64,000 nt of DNA from JAKEFM01 sp035695825 (GTDB lineage Bacteria > Planctomycetota > UBA1135 > JAKEFM01), in NCBI GenBank assembly GCA_035695825.1, contig DASRRH010000022.1:186001-250000 (forward strand), read 5' to 3'. Below, piece by piece: positions 25,092-32,106 of this stretch. The position numbers were made by a program, and so were the translations under genes. Within the stretch, counting starts at the first letter, position 1; every line of letters begins with the position of its first letter. The notes below the pieces were generated by a model that worked only from the letters and a program-made list of their open reading frames with translations, ran no database searches and was not told the DNA's origin.

Positions 25092-25489
25092 AGCCTTGCG
25101 AGGAACGAACCGGGGACCTGCGCATCTTCGGGCTCGCGATCAGTGCGCCCCCCCTGGTCCTCGCCTGGGTCCTGCGCCGCCAGCCCCTCGCCGCGGGCAC
25201 CCTGGCGGGGCTGGCCGTCCTCTTCCTCGTCGGCGCCGCGTTCGCGCCTCGCGCGCTTCGCCCGGTGAAACGCGCCCTCGACCCGATCGCCGCCCGGTTC
25301 GCCTGGGTCGTGACGACGCTCGGGCTCCTGCTCTTCTACTTCGCCGCGATGACTCCGGTCGGGTTCCTCCGCCGTCGGTCGAGGAGGGAGCTTTTCGCGG
25401 CCGCGTTCCGGGGGGATCCGGCAACCGGCTGGATGGCGCGGAGCCCGGCGCCGGACGGCATCCGACACATGGAACGTCAGTACACGTAA
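25088..25489 (+). CDS. SxtJ-family membrane protein
   Basis: A 133-residue membrane protein with two or three hydrophobic segments (FGLAISAPPLVLAWVL; GTLAGLAVLFLVGAAF; WVVTTLGLLLFYFAAMTPVG). The last one, ending in MTPVGFLRRR, is characteristic of SxtJ-like proteins that sit next to carbamoyltransferases in saxitoxin and polysaccharide gene sets. Its biochemical role is unknown. ATG 25088 overlaps the carbamoyltransferase stop (ATGA), so the two are translated together. Confidence 0.8.
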   Translation: MKPCEERTGDLRIFGLAISAPPLVLAWVLRRQPLAAGTLAGLAVLFLVGAAFAPRALRPVKRALDPIAARFAWVVTTLGLLLFYFAAMTPVGFLRRRSRRELFAAAFRGDPATGWMARSPAPDGIRHMERQYT

Positions 25490-25491
25490 GG

Positions 25492-25497
25492 TATACT
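25492..25497 (+). promoter_or_regulatory. Possible -10 box (TATACT)
   Basis: TATACT lies between the SxtJ stop and the DUF5989 start in a GC-rich background. No matching -35 is seen at 16-18 bases, so an internal promoter is only a possibility. Confidence 0.25.
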
Positions 25498-25519
25498 CCG
25501 ACTCGTTCCGAGGACTGGA

Positions 25520-25711
25520 ATGACCCTGGAGCCGCGCGACCCCCGTCTCGGCCATCTCCGCCGGAAATCCACGGTCGGCGAGGTCTGGAGCTATCTCCGG
25601 GCGAAGCGAGCCTACTGGCTCGCGCCCCTCCTCCTCGTCCTTCTGGTGGTTTCCGCCCTGGTGATCCTGGCTCAGTCTCCCGGCGGGTACCTCCTGTACG
25701 CGCTGTTCTGA
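25520..25711 (+). CDS. DUF5989-family small membrane protein
   Basis: A 63-residue protein: a polar start, the conserved pattern VWSYLRAKRAYWLAPLLLV and a single membrane helix ending in a short ILAQSPGGYLLYALF tail. This matches the small DUF5989 proteins that follow SxtJ and carbamoyltransferase genes in many bacteria. The function is unknown; the constant neighbourhood suggests a subunit or anchor for the carbamoyltransferase. GAGGA lies about 8 bases before ATG 25520. Confidence 0.78.
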   Translation: MTLEPRDPRLGHLRRKSTVGEVWSYLRAKRAYWLAPLLLVLLVVSALVILAQSPGGYLLYALF

Positions 25712-25775
25712 GCCGGGCCCGAGGAGCCCGACCGAGCGGAGCGCCCCGAGGACGACGCTTCTCCGGATTCCGGCC

Positions 25776-26792
25776 ATGGACCTGGCCCGCCTCCCCGCCT
25801 GGGCCCTCGACCTGATCACCTGTCCGGGCTGCGGCGGCGCGCTCGAGGTCGGGCCTGCGCCGTTCTCCTGCCCCCGATGCTCGCGCTCCTTTCCCGTGGT
25901 GGATGGGATCCCGGTCCTCTTTGTTCCGACGGATCGGAGCCCGGACGCGCGGGACGTCACCGAGATCGTGAAGGCTTTCTACGAGGAGAACCCGTTTCCC
26001 AACTACGATTCCATCGATTCCGTCGCGACGCTGATGGCGAAGGCCCGCGAGGGCCTCTACGCCCGTCTCCTGGACGAGCAGATCCCGAGTGGGGCTCGAG
26101 TGCTCGACCTCGGATGCGGCACGGGCCAGCTCGCGAACTTCCTCAGCCTCGCGAATCGGACGGTGATCGGCAGCGACCTCTGTCTCCATTCGCTGAGGCT
26201 CGGGTCGGGATTCGCGGCCTCGCAGGGGCTCCGCCGCGTCGCGTTCCTCCAGATGAACTTGTTCCGGCCCGCTCTCCGCCCCGGCTCGTTCCACGTCGTG
26301 CTGTGCAACGGCGTCCTCCACCACACCTCCGATCCCGAGGGGGGGTTCCGGTCGCTCCTCGGGCTCGCCATGCCAGGCGGGTTCGTCGTGATCGGGCTTT
26401 ACAACCGCCTCGGACGCCTCATGACCGACCTGCGCCGGGTCGTGTTCCGCGCGACCGGACGCCGGCTCGCCTGGCTCGACCCCTACCTGCGGGGCGGGAA
26501 GCTCGGCGCCGCAAAGAGCCGGGCGTGGTGGATGGATCAGTACCACCACCCCCACGAGTCCGAACACACCATGGGGGACGTCCTGCGGTGGTTCGACGCC
26601 GCGGGCGTCGAATTCGTCTCCGGCATCCCGCCCTTTCGCCCAAGCGACCCGTTCGACGAGTCGTACCGGCTGTTCCGCACTCACCTGCGTGGGACGCGAT
26701 TCGACCGCGCTCGGGCGCAGGCGCGCCTCGTGCGCACCGGGAACAGGGAAGGAGGGTTCTTCATCGCGATCGGGCGGAAGCTGCGCGGCTGA
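25776..26792 (+). CDS. SAM-dependent methyltransferase with N-terminal Trm112-like zinc ribbon
   Basis: A 338-residue protein. Residues 12-50 are a Trm112-like zinc ribbon with CPGC (Cys16, Cys19) and CPRC (Cys32, Cys35), followed by FPVVDGIPVLF. The methyltransferase domain then shows RVLDLGCGTGQLANFL, VIGSDLCLHSLRLG and VVLCNGVLHHTSDPEGGFRS. The line YEENPFPNYD just before the fold is common in methyltransferases from glycan and secondary-metabolite loci. The C-terminal third holds WWMDQYHHPHESEHTMGDVL, a conserved substrate-side region in that group. It follows the carbamoyltransferase trio in the same direction and probably methylates the same product. Confidence 0.87.
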   Translation: MDLARLPAWALDLITCPGCGGALEVGPAPFSCPRCSRSFPVVDGIPVLFVPTDRSPDARDVTEIVKAFYEENPFPNYDSIDSVATLMAKAREGLYARLLDEQIPSGARVLDLGCGTGQLANFLSLANRTVIGSDLCLHSLRLGSGFAASQGLRRVAFLQMNLFRPALRPGSFHVVLCNGVLHHTSDPEGGFRSLLGLAMPGGFVVIGLYNRLGRLMTDLRRVVFRATGRRLAWLDPYLRGGKLGAAKSRAWWMDQYHHPHESEHTMGDVLRWFDAAGVEFVSGIPPFRPSDPFDESYRLFRTHLRGTRFDRARAQARLVRTGNREGGFFIAIGRKLRG

Positions 26793-26827
26793 CCTCGGAA
26801 CGATCCGAGTCCCACGGGGCCGCATGC

Positions 26828-26833
26828 TATTCT
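26828..26833 (+). promoter_or_regulatory. Candidate -10 hexamer (TATTCT) for leaderless start at 26844
   Basis: TATTCT is followed by exactly 10 bases and then GTG 26844, with no Shine-Dalgarno sequence. This is the same spacing as at 19547 and 29939. Confidence 0.45.
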
Positions 26834-26843
26834 TGGCGCGGTC

Positions 26844-28595
26844 GTGGACCGGCTCGGGAAGAAGATCGCGGTCATTGGGATCGTCGTCGCCCTCGGGCTG
26901 GCTCTGCTCGAGGGGATGCTCGCGGTTCTCGCCTGGGGGCTCGCCCATTTCAGCGGCGATAGCGTCGTCCAGGGAGGGCGGGGGTCGATCCTCTGTGTCG
27001 GGGACTCCTGCACGGAAGGAATCGGCGCTCCGAACGGGCGCTCCTACCCCGACCAGCTGCGGGCGCTCTTCGCAGAGTCGGGCGACCCGCGCGAGGTCGT
27101 AAATCTCGGAACGGCGGGGTTCACGACCCGCCAGGTGCTCGACCGACTCGAAGCTGTGGTAGCGAAAGCCCGCCCCGCGTGGGTGGTCTTCTCCGGCGGG
27201 CATAACGACGGCGCCCGCGCCGACATCCTCCTCGAGGTAAAGGGAGGGCTCCGCTCTCCTACCGCCGCGGATCGCGCGCGAACCGTCCTGAATCACCTGC
27301 GGACGTACCGGCTGCTCGAGGGCGCTGCACGGGTCGTGCTCGGGAAGCAGCCGAGGACGTTGCTCACACGGGAGCGTTCCGATCGGTATCCCGACCCTCT
27401 CGAAGTCTCGGCGGAGAACCAAGCGCGGGCGTTCGAGGAGGCTGCCGCGGCGGGGGCCGAGCCTCTTTTCCGGTGGGTCGTCTACTACTGGAGCCTCGAG
27501 GAGCCGCTCTTGGCGGAGCGGGCGTTCGAGAGGTTCCGGCAACTGCCGGAATTCCACTCCCTCCGGAAGGACCTCATGCTCCCCCTCGAGTTCTACCTCT
27601 GGGAACTCAGGATGCTGCGCGGGAACGTCCCTCTCGAGCCTCTCCAGACCTCCTCGACGGATGTCCAGGCCGTCGCGGTCGCCGCGTTCTCGCGCGGGTA
27701 CGTGGCCCTCTTGGAGGGGCGCAAGGAGGAAGCCCGCGCGCTCTTCGACCAGATCCTCGCCTCTCCATGGCGCTGCCCCTGGATCGAGGCCTATGTGCGA
27801 ACGCACCGGGCCTGGATCCCTCTGCTCGAGCGCGACTTCGCACGGGCGGACGCCGAGCTGCGGGAGGTGCTCCCGACGCTCGTCGGGACTTCCCCGTGGG
27901 TGGCGCTCTTTCATGGGCTCGGAGGGTCCGCCCTCGCCCACCTGCTTCGCGACGACGGGACGCGCCTCTCGACCTGGTTCCAGGAGTTCGGAACGACCTG
28001 GCACGACCTGGAAGGCTGGCCTCATTCCCCCCTCGGCCACGAGTGGATGGTGGCGGCGGAGTGGGTGGACGCGATCAAGGGAAGAAACCCGAAGGCCGTC
28101 GAGGAGATTCAGACCCGGGCGCGGGCCCGCTTCGGCACCGATCCGTCGACCCGGCCCCTCGCGTGGCTGATGCGTCACCCCGAGGCCGGCTTTGCGACCG
28201 TTCAGCGGGAACTCCCGCTCGAGCTTCCCCGCGCCGCCTACCTCGGGGCGCGCAGGCTGTATTGGCGCTGGTTCACGCACGCGGAAGTGGAGGGGATCGT
28301 CCGGCCGAATCTCGAGCGACTCGGCGCCCTCGCGAAGGAGGCCGGCTTCCGGCCGATCCTGATGACCTACCTCGACTACCAGATCGAGTCGATCAACCAC
28401 CTCCTCCGGCGTGTGGCCGTGGAGAAAGGCTGGCCCCTCATCGACTTCACGGGCATCTACGGCGTTGAGAAGCTCCGGACGGACGACAAACGCCTCTACT
28501 TCAGCCCGGACCGGGTGCACCCGAACGAAGCGGGCTACGCGCTCGAGGCCCAGGCGCTCTTCGACCGGATCCGGAAGCTCGAGTCGGGGCCGTGA
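26844..28595 (+). CDS. Membrane-anchored SGNH/GDSL hydrolase with a helical insert
   Basis: A 583-residue esterase-fold protein. An N-terminal membrane helix (residues 8-34, IAVIGIVVALGLALLEG) is followed by block I, CVGDSCTEGIGA with nucleophile Ser55, block III FSGGHNDG (about 117-122), and the C-terminal catalytic pair in SPDRVHPNEAGYALEA (Asp556, His559). Between them lie roughly 350 residues of mostly helical sequence with TPR-like spacing, unusual for the family. Similar proteins de-esterify or transfer acyl groups on surface glycans, and AlgX/AlgJ-type SGNH proteins acetylate them. Its orientation is probably periplasmic, tethered to the inner membrane. Start GTG 26844 is supported by a TATTCT hexamer 10 bases upstream. 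Confidence 0.83.
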   Translation: MDRLGKKIAVIGIVVALGLALLEGMLAVLAWGLAHFSGDSVVQGGRGSILCVGDSCTEGIGAPNGRSYPDQLRALFAESGDPREVVNLGTAGFTTRQVLDRLEAVVAKARPAWVVFSGGHNDGARADILLEVKGGLRSPTAADRARTVLNHLRTYRLLEGAARVVLGKQPRTLLTRERSDRYPDPLEVSAENQARAFEEAAAAGAEPLFRWVVYYWSLEEPLLAERAFERFRQLPEFHSLRKDLMLPLEFYLWELRMLRGNVPLEPLQTSSTDVQAVAVAAFSRGYVALLEGRKEEARALFDQILASPWRCPWIEAYVRTHRAWIPLLERDFARADAELREVLPTLVGTSPWVALFHGLGGSALAHLLRDDGTRLSTWFQEFGTTWHDLEGWPHSPLGHEWMVAAEWVDAIKGRNPKAVEEIQTRARARFGTDPSTRPLAWLMRHPEAGFATVQRELPLELPRAAYLGARRLYWRWFTHAEVEGIVRPNLERLGALAKEAGFRPILMTYLDYQIESINHLLRRVAVEKGWPLIDFTGIYGVEKLRTDDKRLYFSPDRVHPNEAGYALEAQALFDRIRKLESGP

Positions 28596-28604
28596 GGCGC
28601 GCGG

Positions 28605-28627
28605 GATCGCCTCGGGACCCGGCGATC
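28605..28627 (+). terminator. Hairpin after the SGNH hydrolase gene
   Basis: GATCGCC (28605-28611) and GGCGATC (28621-28627) pair perfectly around a 9-base loop, starting 10 bases after the SGNH stop and between convergent genes. It lacks a T run, so termination efficiency is uncertain. Confidence 0.35.
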
Positions 28628-28698
28628 GGTCGGCGGGGAGGTCCGCCCGCCGCGCCTCCTGGCCCGGGCGCGCGATTCTCCGGTCGGTGGTCCCCCCG

Positions 28699-29907
28699 CT
28701 ACGCGCGGGGGGAGACGTCGAAGGATTCGCGGATCGTCCGGCGGACCTCCCTCCCGACGATGGCGTGCGTGAACCGCTCCTCGACATGTCGGCGGGCCGC
28801 GGCGACGACGGGACCGAGGCCGTTCGCCACGACCTTGCGGAGCGCTTCGACGCCTTCGGGCGGGTTCTCGACGCGGAGGAAGTGCTCGCCGGGCCGGGCC
28901 GAGAGGCCTTCGGCGCCCACCGCGGTCGTCAGGACCGGCCGGCCGAGGGCGAAGGCCTCCAGGACCTTCAGGCGGCTGCCGCCGCCGCTCGCGATCGGGG
29001 CGTAGAGAGCCGTCGCCTCGCGGTAGTGCGGGAGGAGATCGGGGACGTACCCCGCCGCCTCGGCCCCCGCCGCGCGCGCCAGGGCGGCGATCTCGCCGGT
29101 CGCGTCCCGCCCGACGATCCGGCACCGGAGGTTCGGAAGGGACGCGCGAAGCGCCGGAAGGTGTTCGCGGAGGAGGCGGCGTGCCGCTTCCCGATTCGGC
29201 GGGTAGTCGAGCGAACCGACGAAGAGGACCATCGGCCGGGAGAGGTCCGGCGGCGGCAAGAGCGGGAGCCGGTCGAGGTCGACGCTGTTCGGGACGACCT
29301 CCACGCGGGCGGAGGGGGCGAGGTCCAAGAGGCGCGCGCGATCTTCCTCCGAGACGACGACGGTGAGCCGGGCGCGTGCGGCGGCGCGGCCCTCGAGGGC
29401 CCCGAGGAACCGCGCCTCGAGGGCGCGGGACACGCGTGCCGACGGGGAGTTCCCGTCCCCCCCGCCGCGCCCGAGGACGCAAGACTCCAGGTTCTGCAGG
29501 TGGAGGAGCAACCGCGGACCCGCTCCCTCGAGGAGGGGAGGAAGGGTCCAGGTCGAGTCGGCGAAGACGACGTCGAAGGGGGAGCGCAAAGCCTCGTGCA
29601 CGCGGGCCTTCGCCTCCGGCCCCCACGATCGTTCGGCGAGGTCGGAGAGGCCAGCGAGCCACCGCACGAGCTTCCTCCCCCTCGACCGTGGGGGCGCGGC
29701 GGGGAGCACCTCGACGGACCGGACGAGGCGGGCGAGCTCGGCCGCGCGCGACGGCTCGTCTCCCCCTCCCGCGAGCGCAAGCAGGTGGACCTCGTGTTCG
29801 GCGGCGAGGAAGCCGAGGAGGGCGTGCGAGCGGATCCGTCCTCCGTGGTCGGGGGGGAAGGGGAGGTAGGGGGAGACGAAGAGGATCCTCAAGCGCGGCC
29901 GGAGCAT
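28699..29907 (-). CDS. GT4-family glycosyltransferase
   Basis: A 402-residue GT-B enzyme. N-lobe: RILFVSPYLPFPPDHGGRIR, the pattern of glycosyltransferases that strip early to find an acceptor. Hinge and C-lobe: MVLFVGSLDYPPNREAARRL, LCRIVGRDATGEI, APIASGGGSRLKVLEAFALG and RPVLTTAVGAEGL. The SGGGSRLKVLEAFA line (with the conserved Lys and Glu) is the donor phosphate and ribose site of this GT4 subgroup. ATG 29907 is preferred to the longer frame from 29991, whose extra 28 residues are Arg-rich and unlike the family. It is divergent from the related glycosyltransferase at 29939; the two share an intergenic region of 31 bases and look like paralogues. Confidence 0.9.
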   Translation of the reverse strand: MLRPRLRILFVSPYLPFPPDHGGRIRSHALLGFLAAEHEVHLLALAGGGDEPSRAAELARLVRSVEVLPAAPPRSRGRKLVRWLAGLSDLAERSWGPEAKARVHEALRSPFDVVFADSTWTLPPLLEGAGPRLLLHLQNLESCVLGRGGGDGNSPSARVSRALEARFLGALEGRAAARARLTVVVSEEDRARLLDLAPSARVEVVPNSVDLDRLPLLPPPDLSRPMVLFVGSLDYPPNREAARRLLREHLPALRASLPNLRCRIVGRDATGEIAALARAAGAEAAGYVPDLLPHYREATALYAPIASGGGSRLKVLEAFALGRPVLTTAVGAEGLSARPGEHFLRVENPPEGVEALRKVVANGLGPVVAAARRHVEERFTHAIVGREVRRTIRESFDVSPRA

Positions 29908-29922
29908 AGCGGAGCGCGCGGC

Positions 29923-29928
29923 TATGCT
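29923..29928 (+). promoter_or_regulatory. Candidate -10 hexamer (TATGCT) for leaderless start at 29939
   Basis: TATGCT is followed by exactly 10 bases and then GTG 29939. The hexamer contains the upstream in-frame ATG (29924), which argues that ATG 29924 is not the true start. Confidence 0.45.
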
Positions 29929-29938
29929 TCCGCGCCCC

Positions 29939-31153
29939 GTGCCGCGGCGCCTCCTCGTCGTCACGCCGTTCCTCCCTCGCCGAGGGGCCACTCACGGGGG
30001 GGGAGCGCTCCTCGCGGCCCTCCTCGAGGGGCTCGCCCCGCTCGCGGACGTGACGCTCCTCTCCCTCGCCCTCCGCGAGGATCACGCGCACGAGGGCTCC
30101 GTCCGCGGGCTCGCGCGGAGGCTCCTCCTCGTGCCGCACCGGCGCAACGCGGACTTCTCGAGGACGGGGTTGTTCGGCAACCGCCTCCGGCTCGCGTGGC
30201 GGGTCGGGGTGCGCGGCCTCCCGCTCCTTCCGGCCAAGTTCCATTCGCCCGCGCTCGCGCGCGCGCTCGTCGCCCATCTCGAGCAGGAGAGGCCCGACGC
30301 GGTCCTCCTCGAGTACGGCCTCACCGCGCAGTACCTCCCCCTCTGCGCCGGCCGGCCCGCGATCCTGACCGACCACGAGGCGGGCGCGGAGTCGGCGGGG
30401 ACCTCTCCCTTTCCCTCGATCGACGGAAGGTTGCGGCGAGCCTACGTGCGGCGCTTCTACCCGCGCGCGACGCTGCTCCAGACGCTGACGCCGGAGGACG
30501 CGGACCTGCTGCGTGAGCAACTCCGCCCCGGCGCCCCGGCGGTCGAGGTGCGACCCCCGGCCGTCCTTCTCCCCGCGAGGGCGTGCCGACCCGACGCGGC
30601 GGGCGAGGCCGTCGCCTTCTTCGGGAACTTTGCCCATCGCCCGAATCGGGAGGCGACGCGGTTTCTCGTGCTCGAGCTCCTCCCCCGGCTGCGCGCGCGA
30701 CGGCCGACGTGCGAGCTCCTCGTCGCGGGGGAGGGAGCGCCCCCCGAAGTCGCCGCGCTCGGGCGAGTCGAGGGGGTCCGCTTCGAAGGGTACGCGCCCG
30801 ATCTCGGGGCCTTCCTCGGACGCGCGCGCTGCGTCCTCGCCCCGCTCTTTTCCGGCGCCGGGGTGCGGATCAAGGTCCTCGAGGCGATGGCGCACGGTCT
30901 CCCCGTCGTCGCGAACGCCCTGGGCGCGCGGGGCCTCGCGGACGCGCCGGATCGCTGTCTGCGGCGGGCGGAGGGGGCCGACGCCATCGCGGAAGCGGCG
31001 CTCGCGTTTCTGGCGGATCCCGGAGCGGCGCAGGGGGCGGGGGAAGAAGCCCGCCGATGGGTCGGCGGCAGGGCTTCGCCCCGGACCGTGGCGGAGTTGC
31101 AGCTCGAGCGGGTGGAACGACTCCTCGGGAGCCTCAGATCCCGCGGCGGATGA
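29939..31153 (+). CDS. GT4-family glycosyltransferase
   Basis: A 404-residue GT-B enzyme with the same plan as its divergent neighbour: RRLLVVTPFLPRRGATHGGG at the N-terminus, ILTDHEAGAES, VAFFGNFAHRPNREATRFL at the hinge, and PLFSGAGVRIKVLEAMAHG plus LPVVANALGARGL at the donor site. GTG 29939 gives the normal family N-terminus and has a TATGCT hexamer 10 bases before it. The in-frame ATG 29924 lies inside that hexamer and adds only five residues. The gene runs convergently into the next one and their 3' ends overlap by 20 bases. Confidence 0.88.
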   Translation: MPRRLLVVTPFLPRRGATHGGGALLAALLEGLAPLADVTLLSLALREDHAHEGSVRGLARRLLLVPHRRNADFSRTGLFGNRLRLAWRVGVRGLPLLPAKFHSPALARALVAHLEQERPDAVLLEYGLTAQYLPLCAGRPAILTDHEAGAESAGTSPFPSIDGRLRRAYVRRFYPRATLLQTLTPEDADLLREQLRPGAPAVEVRPPAVLLPARACRPDAAGEAVAFFGNFAHRPNREATRFLVLELLPRLRARRPTCELLVAGEGAPPEVAALGRVEGVRFEGYAPDLGAFLGRARCVLAPLFSGAGVRIKVLEAMAHGLPVVANALGARGLADAPDRCLRRAEGADAIAEAALAFLADPGAAQGAGEEARRWVGGRASPRTVAELQLERVERLLGSLRSRGG

Positions 31154-32102
31154 GGCGGTCGAGGGGGCGGAACCACCACGCCCCGCGCCGGCGCCACTCG
31201 GCGCTGCGCGCGCCGAGATGGATCCCGAACGCCTCCCCGAGGGCGTAGCGCTTCGCCCAGCGCGTCCAGCGCCGTCGCTCCTCGCACGAGAGCTCGGCGA
31301 GGAGGCGTAGGTGCTTCTCTCGCTGTTCGCGGGCCGCGCGCCACGCTCCACGGCACGTTGGGATCAGCGCGATCCCGAAGAGGTCGTTCAGGTTCTGGTG
31401 GTCGCAGTAGAGCCGGCGAGCCTCCGCGAGCGGGGACCGGTTGTGGCTGTGGACGACGGCGCTCCGCGGCTGGAACACGATCCGCCACCCGGCGAGGAGG
31501 GCGCGCTTGCCCCAGGCGAGGTCCTCGCCGAAGGAGCGCCGTCCGAACGGGATCCTCTCCCAGACGGACCGGCGGACGGAGGAGGCTACGTTGTCGAACG
31601 CGCAGCGCGCGAGCCGCTCGAGGGGGGGGAGCGCTTCGAGCTCGCCGGGTCCCGCGACCTCCTGGACGACCGGCTCCGTCTTCCCCGCCGTCCAGTTGCG
31701 CAGCCGCGCGGCGAGGATCGGATTGCAGTCGGGGCGCGGGACCTGGCGGCAGTAGACGCCGGCGACCCGCGGGTCCTCGTAGGGCTCGAGCAGGCGCCGC
31801 AGCCACGAGGGGTCCGCGGGGACGGCGTCCTGCGTGAGGAGGACGACGACCTCGCCGCGGGCCCTTCGGATCGCCCGGTCGCGGGTCGCGCCGTGGTCGA
31901 ACTCCCGCCGCGGGATCCCCTCGACGGCGAACCCGTGCGCGCGCAGGCGCTCGACCGTCCCGTCCGTCGAGCCGGAATCGACGGCGATCCTCTCGAGGTC
32001 GACCCCCGCGTCCTGTCGGTCGAGAGAGGCGAGGAGCTCCCCGAGGATCTCTCCGGCGTCGAGCGTGGGGACGACGAGCGAGACCGCGCGGGGGAGAGGC
32101 AA
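31134..32102 (-). CDS. GT2-family glycosyltransferase (rhamnosyltransferase-like)
   Basis: A 322-residue GT-A enzyme. Visible: VSLVVPTLDAGEILGELLAS, ERIAVDSGSTDGTVE, the metal-binding region VVLLTQDAVPADPSWL (TQDA in place of DxD, as in rhamnosyltransferases), and FGEDLAWGKRALLAGWRI for the acceptor-side base. The C-terminus is basic and aromatic, which may bind the membrane surface. The start is TTG 32102, four bases after the stop of the preceding minus-strand gene, so it is the last gene of a three-gene unit (34584-35822, 32107-34587, this one). Confidence 0.88.
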   Translation of the reverse strand: MPLPRAVSLVVPTLDAGEILGELLASLDRQDAGVDLERIAVDSGSTDGTVERLRAHGFAVEGIPRREFDHGATRDRAIRRARGEVVVLLTQDAVPADPSWLRRLLEPYEDPRVAGVYCRQVPRPDCNPILAARLRNWTAGKTEPVVQEVAGPGELEALPPLERLARCAFDNVASSVRRSVWERIPFGRRSFGEDLAWGKRALLAGWRIVFQPRSAVVHSHNRSPLAEARRLYCDHQNLNDLFGIALIPTCRGAWRAAREQREKHLRLLAELSCEERRRWTRWAKRYALGEAFGIHLGARSAEWRRRGAWWFRPLDRLIRRGI

Positions 32103-32106
32103 CGCG

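Noticed and set aside
21000..28600. Impression that third codon positions are less GC-rich here than in the flanks, hinting at transfer
   Set aside because: Spot counts of single lines gave about 65% GC both here and in the mutase gene, so the difference is not established.
28535..31351. Long open frames on the opposite strand across the glycosyltransferases
   Set aside because: GC-rich genes produce long antisense frames; the products are Arg/Pro-rich and match no fold, and real genes occupy the other strand.
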